From assembly GCF_013019105.1 (NCBI RefSeq), contig NZ_BLTE01000004.1, forward strand, positions 171,351-235,350: a DNA stretch of 64,000 nucleotides, in the 5' to 3' direction. This stretch comes from Fundidesulfovibrio magnetotacticus (GTDB lineage Bacteria > Desulfobacterota > Desulfovibrionia > Desulfovibrionales > Desulfovibrionaceae). Each line of letters begins with the position of its first letter. Position 1 is the stretch's first letter. The notes under the pieces are model-generated. The model had not been told where the DNA came from. It searched no databases and saw only the letters and a list, made by a program, of their open reading frames with translations. The position numbers and the translations under genes were made by a program. This document shows, piece after piece, positions 18,789-27,308 of the stretch.

Positions 18789-20006
18789 ATGCGCATCTTC
18801 TTCATTCTTTGCGCGACTTTCGCGCTTCTGGCATGCCTCGCGGCCTGCGACGCGCCCCCGCCCTCGGGGCCGCGCGTGCTGGAGTGGGGTGAGGCAGGCG
18901 TGGGCGACGTGGCGCGCGTGGTGGACGCCACGGGGGTGATCCGCGTGCGCCCCGGCGGACAGATCCGCGTGGGCAGCCGCCTCAAGGGGCAGGTGACGGA
19001 GCTCTTCGTGCGCACCGGCGACGTGGTGCGCGCGGGCCAGCTGCTGGCCGTGCTGGACGACCGCGAACTCCAGACCCAGCGCCAGGCGGCCCTTGCCCGC
19101 CTGGAGGCCGCGCGAAACGAGCTGGAGCGCGTGGAAAGCCAGCGTGCCAAACGCCTGGAGGAGGCCGGGGCCACCCTGGACGCCGACAAAAACCGCCAGG
19201 CCTACGAGGCGCGCCGACTGGAGCGCCGCCGCCAGCTCTCCGTCCAGGGGCACATCCACCAGGACGACCTGGAGGCCTCCCGGCGCGACGAGGCCTCCTC
19301 CACCCAGTCCGTGGCCCAGGGCCGCGCCCGCCTCGACCGCGTGGACGTCGAGGCCCGCCGGGACGCCCAGCGCGCGGCCAAGGCCCTGGAAGAGGCCCGG
19401 GCCAAGGTGGACGAGATCGACGCCTACCTCTCCATGACCCGCGTGGAGAGCCCCATCGACGGCATCGTGGGCCAGGTGCACACCCAGAAGGGCGAGCAGG
19501 TGGTGGCGGAGCTTGAGTCCGTGAGCATCGTCACGGTCATCGATCCGCGTTTCCTGGAGCTGCGCGTCTACGTGAACGAGGCCGACGCCGCGGGCATCAG
19601 GCCGGGCATGCCCGTGCGCTTCTTCCAGGCCGTCCGGCCCAAGGAAATCTACGGCGCGGTGATCGACCGCGTTTCCCCCTCGCCCGAAACCGTGGACCGC
19701 ATCCTTTATTTCCCGGCCATGGCCAGCCTGGCTCCGGCGGCGTCGCTCATCCTGCGCCCGGAGATGACGGTGCAGTGCGCCGTGCTGGTGGAGGATCTCA
19801 AGGGCGTGCTCAGCGTCCCGGCCCAGGCCGTGGTGGAGCGCGGCGGGCGTCGCGTGGTCTATGTGGACGACGGCCAGGGGCGCGCCAGGCCCGTGGAGCC
19901 CGTCTTCGGGACGCGCGGCGCCGGTCGGGTGCAGGTGCTCTCGGGCCTTGAACCCGGCACGCGGGTCGCCCTGTCCCTGGCGTGGGACCCTCAAGGTGTC
20001 AGGTAA
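18789..20006 (+). CDS. Periplasmic adaptor (HlyD/RND/MacA-type membrane fusion lipoprotein)
   Basis: This 405-residue protein has a lipoprotein signal (lipobox LAAC near residue 20), a biotinyl-lipoyl half (VGSRLKGQVTELFVRTGDVVRAGQLLAVLDDREL), a long alpha-helical hairpin (about residues 95-220) rich in Arg, Glu and Ala, the second lipoyl half (VESPIDGIVGQVHTQKGEQV), a beta-barrel and a membrane-proximal domain. Such adaptors link an inner-membrane pump to an outer-membrane channel. MacA-type rather than classic RND-type is suggested by the hairpin length. No pump (RND or MacB) or TolC gene follows; fdhE is next. It is thus an orphan adaptor here, and its partner must lie elsewhere. Confidence 0.87.
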   Translation: MRIFFILCATFALLACLAACDAPPPSGPRVLEWGEAGVGDVARVVDATGVIRVRPGGQIRVGSRLKGQVTELFVRTGDVVRAGQLLAVLDDRELQTQRQAALARLEAARNELERVESQRAKRLEEAGATLDADKNRQAYEARRLERRRQLSVQGHIHQDDLEASRRDEASSTQSVAQGRARLDRVDVEARRDAQRAAKALEEARAKVDEIDAYLSMTRVESPIDGIVGQVHTQKGEQVVAELESVSIVTVIDPRFLELRVYVNEADAAGIRPGMPVRFFQAVRPKEIYGAVIDRVSPSPETVDRILYFPAMASLAPAASLILRPEMTVQCAVLVEDLKGVLSVPAQAVVERGGRRVVYVDDGQGRARPVEPVFGTRGAGRVQVLSGLEPGTRVALSLAWDPQGVR

Positions 20007-20078
20007 GAACCAAGCCCTCTTCGCGTGGACGGATCGCTTCATTGCGGGTAATGCATGCCGCAACCGTTGGAGGTGACA

Positions 20079-20957
20079 ATGTTCGAGACCGTGGACCGCG
20101 AAAAAACCCTGATCCGCCGCAAGCTGGCCCAGATGCGCAAGAGGCCCCATCTGCCCGCGCCGCTCCTGGACCTGGCCGAAAAGGTGCTGGAGATGCAACT
20201 CGCCGCGCGCGTCGAAGCCGCCGCCACTGTCTTTGCCCCCGGGGAGCTGACCCCGGTGGACCAGGTGATCGCCGGGGCTTCGCTGCTCCCCAGGGAGCGC
20301 TTCCCCCTGGAGATGGACCCGGCGGGCCGACTCTTCACCGACCTGGCCGGAGCGCTCGCGGACCTCGGCGGACCGGCCGCGCAGGCGGCTGCGATGGTTC
20401 TTGCCGAGGGCAGTGGGTTCATGGAAAACGCCCTGCGCGCATACCTGGCCGGGGACGAGGCTTTCTTCACGGAATTCTCCGGGCGCACGCCCCAGGCCCC
20501 GCGCACCCTCAACTTCCTCGCCCAGTGCGCCGTCACGCCCCAGGCCACCGCCCTGGCCGAGGCCCTGAGCCTCACGCTGCCCCAGGACAGGACCTGGGAG
20601 CAGGGCAGCTGTCCGGTCTGCGGCAGCCTGGCCTTCCAATCGGCCCTGGTGGGCAAGGAGGGCGTGCGCCACAACGCGTGCTCCTTCTGTCGCGCCAGCT
20701 ACCGAACCTTCCGGCTGCAGTGCCCCTATTGCCACGAGCGCGACGCCACCAAGCTGCGCTTCTTCGTGGCCGAAGAGGAGCCCGGCTACCGCGTGGACAC
20801 CTGCGAGACCTGCAAGGGCTACATCAAGACCACCGATTTCAGGGAATACGACCGCCCGAGCCTGCCCGCCCTGGACGATCTGGAGTCCATGACCCTGGAC
20901 ATCCTGGCCATGCGCCAGGGGTACCTGAGGCCCACTCCCTCGGCCCTGGGCTTCTAG
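20079..20957 (+). CDS. fdhE: Formate dehydrogenase maturation protein FdhE
   Basis: FdhE is a cytoplasmic rubredoxin-like protein needed for assembly of active periplasmic formate dehydrogenases. This 292-residue protein shows the four expected metal-binding CxxC motifs in the C-terminal part: CPVCG, CSFC, CPYC and CETC, along with the GYIKTTDF segment. I chose the ATG at 20079, which has GGAGGT 5 bases upstream; an upstream ATG in frame has no such site. The natural partner fdhAB is encoded at 31.1-34.9 kb on the other strand, so fdhE is not in the same operon. It follows an unrelated efflux adaptor gene by 72 bp. Confidence 0.95.
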   Translation: MFETVDREKTLIRRKLAQMRKRPHLPAPLLDLAEKVLEMQLAARVEAAATVFAPGELTPVDQVIAGASLLPRERFPLEMDPAGRLFTDLAGALADLGGPAAQAAAMVLAEGSGFMENALRAYLAGDEAFFTEFSGRTPQAPRTLNFLAQCAVTPQATALAEALSLTLPQDRTWEQGSCPVCGSLAFQSALVGKEGVRHNACSFCRASYRTFRLQCPYCHERDATKLRFFVAEEEPGYRVDTCETCKGYIKTTDFREYDRPSLPALDDLESMTLDILAMRQGYLRPTPSALGF

Positions 20958-20967
20958 TGTCGCGTCC

Positions 20968-20997
20968 TCGCGGTCCCTCCGGGAGGAGGGCCGCGAC
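20968..20997 (+). terminator. Hairpin after fdhE
   Basis: A GC-rich inverted repeat (TCGCGGTCCCTCC facing GGAGGGCCGCGA, with one bulge) begins 11 bp after the fdhE stop. There is no T-run, so termination is plausible but unproven. Confidence 0.5.
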
Positions 20998-21204
20998 GCG
21001 GGCCTGAACATGGACGGATCGGCCCTGGTCCTCGTCCGGCCCGCTCCGCAGCGGGGGGGCTCGCCTGCCCCGCACCCTGGCGCGTAAGGCATCCTCCACG
21101 ATCTTGCCGACGGGGCCGCCGTACGGCCGGTCCATCGATCCGGCGGGGAGTTCCACTCCCGTGGCACTGGCCTGCCCGCTCCGGGTGTGTTACCACTGCG
21201 CGCC

Positions 21205-22089
21205 ATGGAAATGCCTGGCCACCCGACCGGATCACCGGAGCCCCTCGCCGAGGGTCCGCCGCCCTCCCAGGGGGACGGCCCCTGCGTCGCGCCGTCCGTC
21301 CACGAAGAGGAGGCGGCCCGCGAGCGTCTGGCCGCCCTGTGCCGGGAGATGGGTGTGGACTGCTGCCCCCGCTGCCGTTCGGAGCGGGTCTACCGCCTGC
21401 GCTCCGGGCGGTTGCGTTGCGGCGGCTGCGGCTACACCTTCCACGAACTCACCGGTCGCTTTATGGGCACGGGCGGGCTTTCACGCGTGCAGTGGCTGCG
21501 GCTGATCGATCTTTTCGCGGCCGAAACCCCCGTGAAGGACGCGGCCGTGGCCCTGGGCGTGGCCTACAACACGGTCTACAAGGCCGTGGACGCCCTGCGT
21601 CAGGCCATTCTGGCCCAGGCCATCGACGCCCGGCAGATCATGAACGCCCTGGCCACGCGCGGAGGCGGGGTCTGGCCCCCCGTGTTCGGCGTGATGGTGC
21701 GCGAGAACTGGGTGTTCGTGGACCTGGTGCACGGCGTGGAGGCGGCGGACCTGACGCTTTTCAAACTGCACTTCCGTCTGAAGACCTCGCGCGTGGGCTC
21801 GGCGGTGTACACCGGCCCCATGCGGGGCTACCTCGGGCTGGTGTGCTGCGGTGGGCCGGAGTGGCTCACCCCGGCCCTCAAGGCCCGGGACCTGGGCCTG
21901 CCCCTGGATGAAGGCGGCGGCTTCTGGGATTTCTTCAAAAACCGTCTGTTGCGCTTCCAGGGCGTTTCTGCGGAAAAATTCCCTTACTATCTCAAAGAAT
22001 TGGAATATCGCTGGAACCACCGGGGCACCCCCATGCCCCCCCAGCTGCTGCGCGTGGCCCTGGCCTTCCGGCCGGACTGGCTGGAATAG
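21205..22089 (+). CDS. IS1595/ISXO2-like transposase relative without catalytic acids
   Basis: This ~294-residue protein has the layout of IS1595-family transposases: an N-terminal zinc ribbon (CPRCRSERVYRL ... LRCGGCGYTF, residues ~50-80), a helix-turn-helix (ETPVKDAAVALGVAYNTVYKAVDALR), and a C-terminal part that aligns with the DDE domain up to the closing FQGVSAEKFPYYLKELEYRWNHR-like signature (quoted in part). The catalytic acids are missing: the expected DE-x-Y motif reads PVFGVMVRE, the second aspartate position (YTDG) reads VYTGPM, and the position before FW is Gly. No terminal inverted repeats were seen. It is more likely a domesticated DNA-binding protein than an active transposase. 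The start is uncertain: GTG at 21187 or ATG at 21205. Confidence 0.75.
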   Translation: MEMPGHPTGSPEPLAEGPPPSQGDGPCVAPSVHEEEAARERLAALCREMGVDCCPRCRSERVYRLRSGRLRCGGCGYTFHELTGRFMGTGGLSRVQWLRLIDLFAAETPVKDAAVALGVAYNTVYKAVDALRQAILAQAIDARQIMNALATRGGGVWPPVFGVMVRENWVFVDLVHGVEAADLTLFKLHFRLKTSRVGSAVYTGPMRGYLGLVCCGGPEWLTPALKARDLGLPLDEGGGFWDFFKNRLLRFQGVSAEKFPYYLKELEYRWNHRGTPMPPQLLRVALAFRPDWLE

Positions 22090-22202
22090 ACGGCGAGCCG
22101 CCTGAACGGCGGCAACCCTCCGACGCCGGGGCCCGCGGGCGCGCCGCCCGGGGGCTGTACGGCCTTGAAAGCCCCATGGGAGGCCAGGCCCCCGCAGGAG
22201 AC

Positions 22203-22240
22203 AAAAAAGACCCGTCCTCCCCTGGGGGAGGCGGGCCTTT
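22203..22240 (-). terminator. Rho-independent terminator of the RRM gene
   Basis: Read on the minus strand, a stem of CCCGCCTCCCC paired with GGGGAGGACGGG (one mismatch) is followed by a TCTTTTTT run. It begins about 20 bp after the stop codon of the RRM gene. Confidence 0.85.
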
Positions 22241-22261
22241 AAGGATTCGCGGGGGAAGGGA

Positions 22262-22534
22262 CTACCAGCGGGCCGGGCGGCGTTCGCGGGGGCGGGCCTC
22301 GTTCACCTTCATGGTGCGGCCGCCGAAGTCCGCGCCGTTGAGGGCCTGGATGGCCTCCTTGGCGCCGCTCTCGTCCATCTCCACGAAGCCGAAGCCCCGG
22401 GGGCGTCCGGTTTCGCGGTCGTTGATGAGCTTCACGGAATTCACCTGGCCGTAGGCCTCGAACAGCTGACGGACCTGATCCTCGGAGGCGCTGAAAGGCA
22501 GATTGCCGACGTAGATGTTCGTCACCATACTCAA
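22262..22534 (-). CDS. RRM-domain RNA-binding protein (Rbp-like), copy 1
   Basis: This small protein of ~90 residues consists almost entirely of one RNA recognition motif with RNP2 IYVGNLPFSA and RNP1 RGFGFVEM, followed by a short basic tail RPRERRPARW. Bacterial RRM proteins of this size bind single-stranded RNA and are often cold- or stress-induced. The start is either TTG at 22534 (GGAG 5 bases upstream) or ATG at 22528 (11 bases from GGAG); spacing favours TTG. A second copy lies at 63001-63297 (same RNP motifs). The gene has its own terminator and a long non-coding leader of up to 200 bp. Confidence 0.93.
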   Translation of the reverse strand: MSMVTNIYVGNLPFSASEDQVRQLFEAYGQVNSVKLINDRETGRPRGFGFVEMDESGAKEAIQALNGADFGGRTMKVNEARPRERRPARW

Positions 22535-22762
22535 AGATGCTCCTGCAAGAGGTTACCACAATCGGCCGGGCTTTCCGGCCGTTTCATGCAGTCTGGACCC
22601 GTCGGCAGTATCTTTGTGAGCGCCCAAAGGGTCGATCCGCTCGAAGCCCGTTACGGGTGGTCCGCAGGGCGAAACGGCGAACTCATGTAAAGGCGGCGGT
22701 AGCTGGATTTGAATAGTGCGTCAATAAAAAAAACCGGCAAAACAAGGATTTTGACGAATTCG

Positions 22763-23479
22763 TCAGGCCTTTTCCACCAGCAGGGCGCGCAGCGCGTCCT
22801 CCTCGTTGCGGTGCAGCGAGGCGATTTCAGCCAGGCCCGAGGCCTCGAACACCCGGCGGAAGTTCTCCGGCCTGCAGGAGATGGCCACCCGCCCGCCCTT
22901 GGCCGCGTGGGACTCGATGATCCCCGTGAGCCCGGCGATGCCCGCCCCGTTCACCGAAGAGCACTCCGAAACCGTGACGAGAAGCGGCGTGTCCCCGGCG
23001 AGCCCGGCCAGTTCACGCGCCACGCTCTCGATGCCAGAGGATAGATTGCCTGCGATGTCGAGCACTTTGGCCCATTCCATCTCGCGCAGGGTGGTGACGG
23101 GGTTGCAGGCCTCCAGGCGGCGGATGCGCTTCTCGGCCCGCTGCAGGGCGTTGGCCAGGGCCTCCTGGGCGATGGGTTTGTCGATAAAGTCCGTGGCCTT
23201 GAGGTTCAAGGCGGCAAGGGCCAACTCCACGTCGCCGTGGCCGGTGATGACGATCACCTCGGTGTCGGGCTTGCCGGATTTGATGCGCGAAAGCACCTCC
23301 ATGCCGTCGATGCCCGGCATCTTGATGTCGGTGATCACGATGGGAAAATGATCGTTCTCGAAGAGTTCCAGCCCCTTTTCGCCCGAATCGGCAGGCACTG
23401 GGCTGTAGCCCATGGCCTCCAGGAGCAGTTCGAACATGGCCAGGGTGGGCCGCTCGTCGTCGATGACCAGAATTCGCAT
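22763..23479 (-). CDS. Response regulator with C-terminal STAS-like domain
   Basis: The receiver domain (first ~120 residues) shows the acidic pocket IDDE, the phosphorylation site in ITDIKMPGIDG, the switch Thr in VIVITGHGD and the Lys in DFIDKP. After a linker helix (RAEKRIRRLEA) the last ~110 residues form a STAS/anti-sigma-antagonist-like fold (PLLVTVSECSSVNGAGIAGLTGII). Such proteins usually work by protein-protein contact rather than DNA binding. It is the last gene of a five-gene operon; the kinase gene overlaps or abuts its start. I chose ATG at 23479 (GAGG 6 bases upstream); GTG at 23491, overlapping the kinase stop by 4 bp, is an alternative. Confidence 0.85.
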   Translation of the reverse strand: MRILVIDDERPTLAMFELLLEAMGYSPVPADSGEKGLELFENDHFPIVITDIKMPGIDGMEVLSRIKSGKPDTEVIVITGHGDVELALAALNLKATDFIDKPIAQEALANALQRAEKRIRRLEACNPVTTLREMEWAKVLDIAGNLSSGIESVARELAGLAGDTPLLVTVSECSSVNGAGIAGLTGIIESHAAKGGRVAISCRPENFRRVFEASGLAEIASLHRNEEDALRALLVEKA

Positions 23480-23487
23480 GGAACGCC

Positions 23488-25449
23488 TCACGATCGTGCA
23501 CGCGGGAAGCTGAGCTTGAAGGTCGTGCCTTCGCCGACCTCGCTGCCCACCTGGATGTCCCCGCCGTAATCCTTGATGATGCCGTAGGAAATCGCCAGCC
23601 CCAGGCCCATGCCTTCTCCAGCCCGCTTCGTGGTGAAGAAGGGCTCGAAGATTTTGCGCAGGTCCGCCGGAGCGATGCCCGTGCCCGTGTCGGAGACGCT
23701 CACGCAGACGTGTCCACCCTCCGTCCAGGAACGGATCGCGATCTCACCCTCGCCGCTTGCCTTGGACAATATGGCATCCCGGGCATTGGACACAAGGTTG
23801 AAAAACACCTGTTCCAGGCGGTTCGCGTGGGCCAGAATGGGAGGCAGGCCGTCGCCCTGGTCCAGATCAACGCGGATATTTTGGAGTTCCAGCTGCTTGC
23901 CGATGATGGTGAACACGCCCCGGATGGGGGTGTTGATGTCCACGGCCCCCGGCGTGGGGCCGGACTTGCGCCCGAATTCCCTCAGGTGGTTGATGATGCC
24001 CGCCGCGCGGTCCACCTGGGCGCTGATCTCCTCGGAGACCTGCCGGAAGCGGTCTCGCGACAGCTCCATGCGGCTCTGGGCGGCCAGGCGCAGGAAGTCG
24101 CTGCCCAGCTTGATGGCGTTGAGGGGCTGGTTGAGCTCGTGGGCCATGCCCGCGCTCATTTCGCCCAGGGTCTTCATCTTGCTGGCCTGGATGAGCTGGG
24201 CGTCCTTTTCCACCAGGTCGGTCACGTCGGTGGCCGAGAAGATCACGGCTTCCTTGCCGCGGTAGTTGGCCATGGTGGCGTGGATGTTCACGTAGATCTG
24301 GCGACCTTCGCGCGTGACGTGGGTGGCCTTGGTGTAGAGCACGTGGTCGCCGGGGCAGCCCTCGGTGATGAAGGTGCGCACGCCGGGCTGGTCCGAGGAG
24401 GGCTCGATGCTGTCGATGGTCATGCCGGAGAACTGGCGCTTGGTGTAGCCGTAGAGCTCCTGGGCGCGCGGGTTGGCGTCCAGGAAGCGGCGGGAGGTCA
24501 CGTCGAGCACCAGGAAGGGGTCGGGGTTGGCGTCGAAGAGGGGGCGGTAGCGCTCTTCGGATTCGCGCAGGCGGTGGCGGTAGAGCTTGATGGACCAGAC
24601 CATGTTGGCGAAGGCGTCGGCCAGCTGGACCACCTCGTCGCCGAAGCGGTGGCGGTAGAACTTGCAGGGGTTGCAGGTGCCGGGGCGTCGGGCCTGCCCG
24701 GGCGCCAGTTCGTCCAGGTGCCAGCAGGGGAGGTCCGTGTCGCCATATGCCGGGCATTCCACGGGGTTCCAGGGCGGCCCGCCCAGGTCCAGGGGCTGGT
24801 CGAGCTTGCCCCGGCTGATGGATTCGGCCGCCCGCGTGAGCTTGGCGAGGGGGTCCACCACGTAGCCAGAGAGCACCAGGGCGATGAAGAAGATGATCAC
24901 CACCACAAGGGAGATGAACCCCAGGAAGGTGAGGCGCAGCTTGGAGACCAGGGAGTCCATGTGGCTCTGGCGAAGGCCCACGTGCACACGGCCCAGGGTG
25001 TATATGCCCTCCTGTACGGGCACGGACATGTCCACGGCCTCGTCGTGCTCGAAGACCACGGGGCGCGGGCGGCTGTCCTGGTTCTCCACGGGCCCCACGG
25101 CATCGAGCAGCGCCCGGGGGAAGGGCCGGGTGAAGGTGTGGGCCAAGAGCTTCGCCTCGTTGTCCACGATGAAGATGTAGGCCACCAAGGCCTTGCGCTC
25201 GCCCAGTTGGGCGGCGTCGAAGAGCAGGGCCACGAGCCCGGCGCGGTCCTGGTCCAGGATGAAGCCGCCGCCGCGCTCGGCGATGGACTGGGCGATGGCC
25301 AGCCCGCGCTGTTCCAGCTCATGGCTCAGGCTGTTCACCAGAATGCCCCGGGCCAGCAGGGCGATGACGCCGCTGATGAGCAGGATCACCCCGGCCGTGG
25401 CCAGGAAGATCTTGTTGCGCAGCGAGAGTTTGCGGACGCGGTTGAGCAT
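23488..25449 (-). CDS. Membrane sensor histidine kinase with a four-cysteine insert next to HAMP
   Basis: This 653-residue kinase has two membrane helices (about 13-35 and 186-210) enclosing a ~150-residue periplasmic sensor, a HAMP region, a PAS domain (about 290-405), a HisKA domain with the phospho-acceptor His in MAHELNQPLNAIK and an ATPase domain (NLVSNARDAIL, DTGTGIAP, GMGLGLAIS). Between HAMP and the region before PAS lies an unusual insert (about residues 228-268) with four cysteines: one in ECPAYGDTDLPC, one more in that segment, and two in TCNPCKFYRHR. This looks like a metal or redox site. The gene follows a ligand-binding lipoprotein gene by 30 bp and precedes a REC-STAS gene. Confidence 0.92.
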   Translation of the reverse strand: MLNRVRKLSLRNKIFLATAGVILLISGVIALLARGILVNSLSHELEQRGLAIAQSIAERGGGFILDQDRAGLVALLFDAAQLGERKALVAYIFIVDNEAKLLAHTFTRPFPRALLDAVGPVENQDSRPRPVVFEHDEAVDMSVPVQEGIYTLGRVHVGLRQSHMDSLVSKLRLTFLGFISLVVVIIFFIALVLSGYVVDPLAKLTRAAESISRGKLDQPLDLGGPPWNPVECPAYGDTDLPCWHLDELAPGQARRPGTCNPCKFYRHRFGDEVVQLADAFANMVWSIKLYRHRLRESEERYRPLFDANPDPFLVLDVTSRRFLDANPRAQELYGYTKRQFSGMTIDSIEPSSDQPGVRTFITEGCPGDHVLYTKATHVTREGRQIYVNIHATMANYRGKEAVIFSATDVTDLVEKDAQLIQASKMKTLGEMSAGMAHELNQPLNAIKLGSDFLRLAAQSRMELSRDRFRQVSEEISAQVDRAAGIINHLREFGRKSGPTPGAVDINTPIRGVFTIIGKQLELQNIRVDLDQGDGLPPILAHANRLEQVFFNLVSNARDAILSKASGEGEIAIRSWTEGGHVCVSVSDTGTGIAPADLRKIFEPFFTTKRAGEGMGLGLAISYGIIKDYGGDIQVGSEVGEGTTFKLSFPRARS

Positions 25450-25479
25450 GTCGCGCTGGTTTTGTCTGGCGCGCCGCGG

Positions 25480-26718
25480 CTAGTCGCAGCCGCGCGGGGC
25501 GAAGGGCCTGGCCCAGTCGGTGACGAGCACGAAGCGACCTTTCTCGAGCTTGGTGAAGTAGACGCGCTCCAGGCCCTGATGGTCGCCGGGGCCGTAGGCC
25601 AGGGTGTCGGCAAGGCCCAGGGAGTAGTCGCGGATGGACTCCACGGCCTCGATGAAGCGTTCGCGGTCCGGGTCGGGGCCGGCGCGGCGCAGGCCCTCCA
25701 CGAGTACTTTGGCGTTGATGAAACCCTCCAGGCCCACGGCCGTGGGCGGGTGGCCCGGGTAGGACTGGTTGAGCAGGTCGTCGTATTCCTTGACGCCCCA
25801 GAGCAGGGCCTGGGTCTCGGGGAGGTCGGGCGGGGGCATCACCTGGGAGACGAGCACCTTGGCGCGTTCGTCCGGTCCCAGGGCCTTGGCGATCTCCTCC
25901 GCGCCCACGAAGGAGACGGCGTAGAAGACCATGTCGGGGTTGTGCTCGCGCGCGAGCTTGATGAACTTGGCCGAGGGGGCCGAGGTTCCGATGATCACGG
26001 CGGCCTGGGCCTGGCTCTCCAGGATTTTCCAGAGGCCGTCCTCCACGTCCATGGTGCCGCGCACGTAGGAGCCCCGGGCCACGGGGGTCATGCCGTAGGT
26101 CTTGAGGGCCAGCTCCGCGCCCTTGAGGCCGTCGAAGCCGTAGGCGTCGAACTGGTAGAACACGCCGATGCGCTTGAGCCCCAGGTTCTCGATGAGGTGG
26201 CCCACGGCGGCGGCGGTCTCCTGGTAGTAGGAGGGGCGCACGTTGATCACGTAGCGCTGGAAGGGCTCGCGCAGGTCGTAGGCGCCGGTGAAGGAGCCCA
26301 CCAGGGGGATGCGCGCCTCGGAGAGCATGGGCAGGATCCGCGTGGTGGTGGGGGTGCCCACATAGCAGGAGAGGGCGAAGACTTCGTCTTCCACGATCAG
26401 GCGCTGGGTGTTGGCCACGCAGCGGGGCGGGTCGTAGCCGTCGTCGTGGGCCACCAGGGTGATCTGTCGGCCGTGCACGCCGCCCCGGGCGTTCACGTGG
26501 CTCAGGTAGGCGGTGGCGCCGCGCAGGGTTTCCTGGCCCAGGTAGGCGGCATGGCCCGAGAGCGGCAGGCTCGCGCCGATGCGGACCTCCGTGGGCGTGA
26601 TGCCGAGCTTCCCCGTCTGGGGCTGGGGAGGCGGCGGGGGCTGGCAGGCCGACAGCGGAAGAATCAGCGCCAGGAGCAGCAGGGCCGCCTTGGCCAGGGC
26701 CGGGCGCGGAAGCGTCAT
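25480..26718 (-). CDS. ABC-type branched-chain amino acid-like binding lipoprotein (sensor partner)
   Basis: This 412-residue protein has a lipoprotein signal (lipobox LSAC near residue 24) and then the periplasmic binding protein type I fold of LivK-like proteins: EVRIGASLPLSGHAAYLGQE, the VAHDDGYDP segment and ARIPLVGSFTGA. No transporter genes accompany it; instead, it is followed 30 bp later by a membrane histidine kinase. It overlaps the upstream peroxiredoxin gene by 4 bp. I infer that it presents a ligand to the kinase, a use known for some periplasmic binding proteins. The start at 26718 gives a clean signal peptide; the frame runs on upstream but within the peroxiredoxin gene. Confidence 0.87.
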   Translation of the reverse strand: MTLPRPALAKAALLLLALILPLSACQPPPPPQPQTGKLGITPTEVRIGASLPLSGHAAYLGQETLRGATAYLSHVNARGGVHGRQITLVAHDDGYDPPRCVANTQRLIVEDEVFALSCYVGTPTTTRILPMLSEARIPLVGSFTGAYDLREPFQRYVINVRPSYYQETAAAVGHLIENLGLKRIGVFYQFDAYGFDGLKGAELALKTYGMTPVARGSYVRGTMDVEDGLWKILESQAQAAVIIGTSAPSAKFIKLAREHNPDMVFYAVSFVGAEEIAKALGPDERAKVLVSQVMPPPDLPETQALLWGVKEYDDLLNQSYPGHPPTAVGLEGFINAKVLVEGLRRAGPDPDRERFIEAVESIRDYSLGLADTLAYGPGDHQGLERVYFTKLEKGRFVLVTDWARPFAPRGCD

Positions 26719-27308
26719 TTCAGGTCCGCCAGGGCCTTGGCCAGCTGGCCGAGGTCCGGCCGGGCGTTGATGTCGTGCACGTCTATGAAGCGGATCACCC
26801 CGGCCTTGTCGATGACGAAGAGCGCCCGTTCCGAGACGCCCTCGGGGCGCAGGACGCCCAGCCTGGCGGAAAGCCCACCGTGGGGCCAGAAGTCCGAGGC
26901 GGCCTTGAACCACACCCCGCCCATCTCCACGATCCAGGCGTTGAGGCTTGGCAAGTTGTCGCAGGTGACGCCCAGCAGGGCCGCGTCGTGCTTCTCGAAG
27001 ATCTCCTTGGCGAGGTTGTAGCCTGGCCACTGGCCGGAGCACACGGGGGTCCAGGCGGCGGGCACGAAGGAGATCACCAGGTTCTTTTTGCCCAGGTAGT
27101 CGGCGAGGCGCGCGCGGGAGCCGTCGGTCGCGGGCAGGTCGAAGTCCGGGGCCTTGTCGCCCACCTTGACGGCCAGCACGGAGTCCACGGGCTTGAGCTG
27201 CCCGGGCTGGTAGATCAATTCCGGCGGCACGGCTTTCTGGGCGGCGGCCGCCGCCGGGAGCAGAGCCAGGAGCAAGGCCAGGGGGAAAGCGAGACGCCGC
27301 ATGGTCAT
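26715..27308 (-). CDS. Secreted peroxiredoxin-like protein (AhpC/TSA family)
   Basis: This 197-residue protein has an N-terminal signal peptide (RRLAFPLALLLALLPAAAAA) and a thioredoxin-fold peroxiredoxin domain: KAPDFDLPATDGSRARLADY and the peroxidatic Cys in AAWTPVCSGQW. It should act in the periplasm to reduce peroxides or other thiol-reactive species. It overlaps both neighbours by 4 bp (thioredoxin gene upstream, binding-protein gene downstream), so the operon is tightly coupled. A possible resolving Cys is in GVTCDNLPS. Confidence 0.85.
   Translation of the reverse strand: MTMRRLAFPLALLLALLPAAAAAQKAVPPELIYQPGQLKPVDSVLAVKVGDKAPDFDLPATDGSRARLADYLGKKNLVISFVPAAWTPVCSGQWPGYNLAKEIFEKHDAALLGVTCDNLPSLNAWIVEMGGVWFKAASDFWPHGGLSARLGVLRPEGVSERALFVIDKAGVIRFIDVHDINARPDLGQLAKALADLK

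Noticed and set aside
21205..22089. Complete insertion sequence
   Set aside because: No terminal inverted repeats or target duplication were seen around the transposase-like gene, and its catalytic residues are missing.
23710..27021. 1100-codon open frame on the plus strand opposite the kinase and binding-protein genes
   Set aside because: Low-complexity Gly/Val/His composition and no ribosome-binding site; three well-supported genes lie on the other strand.
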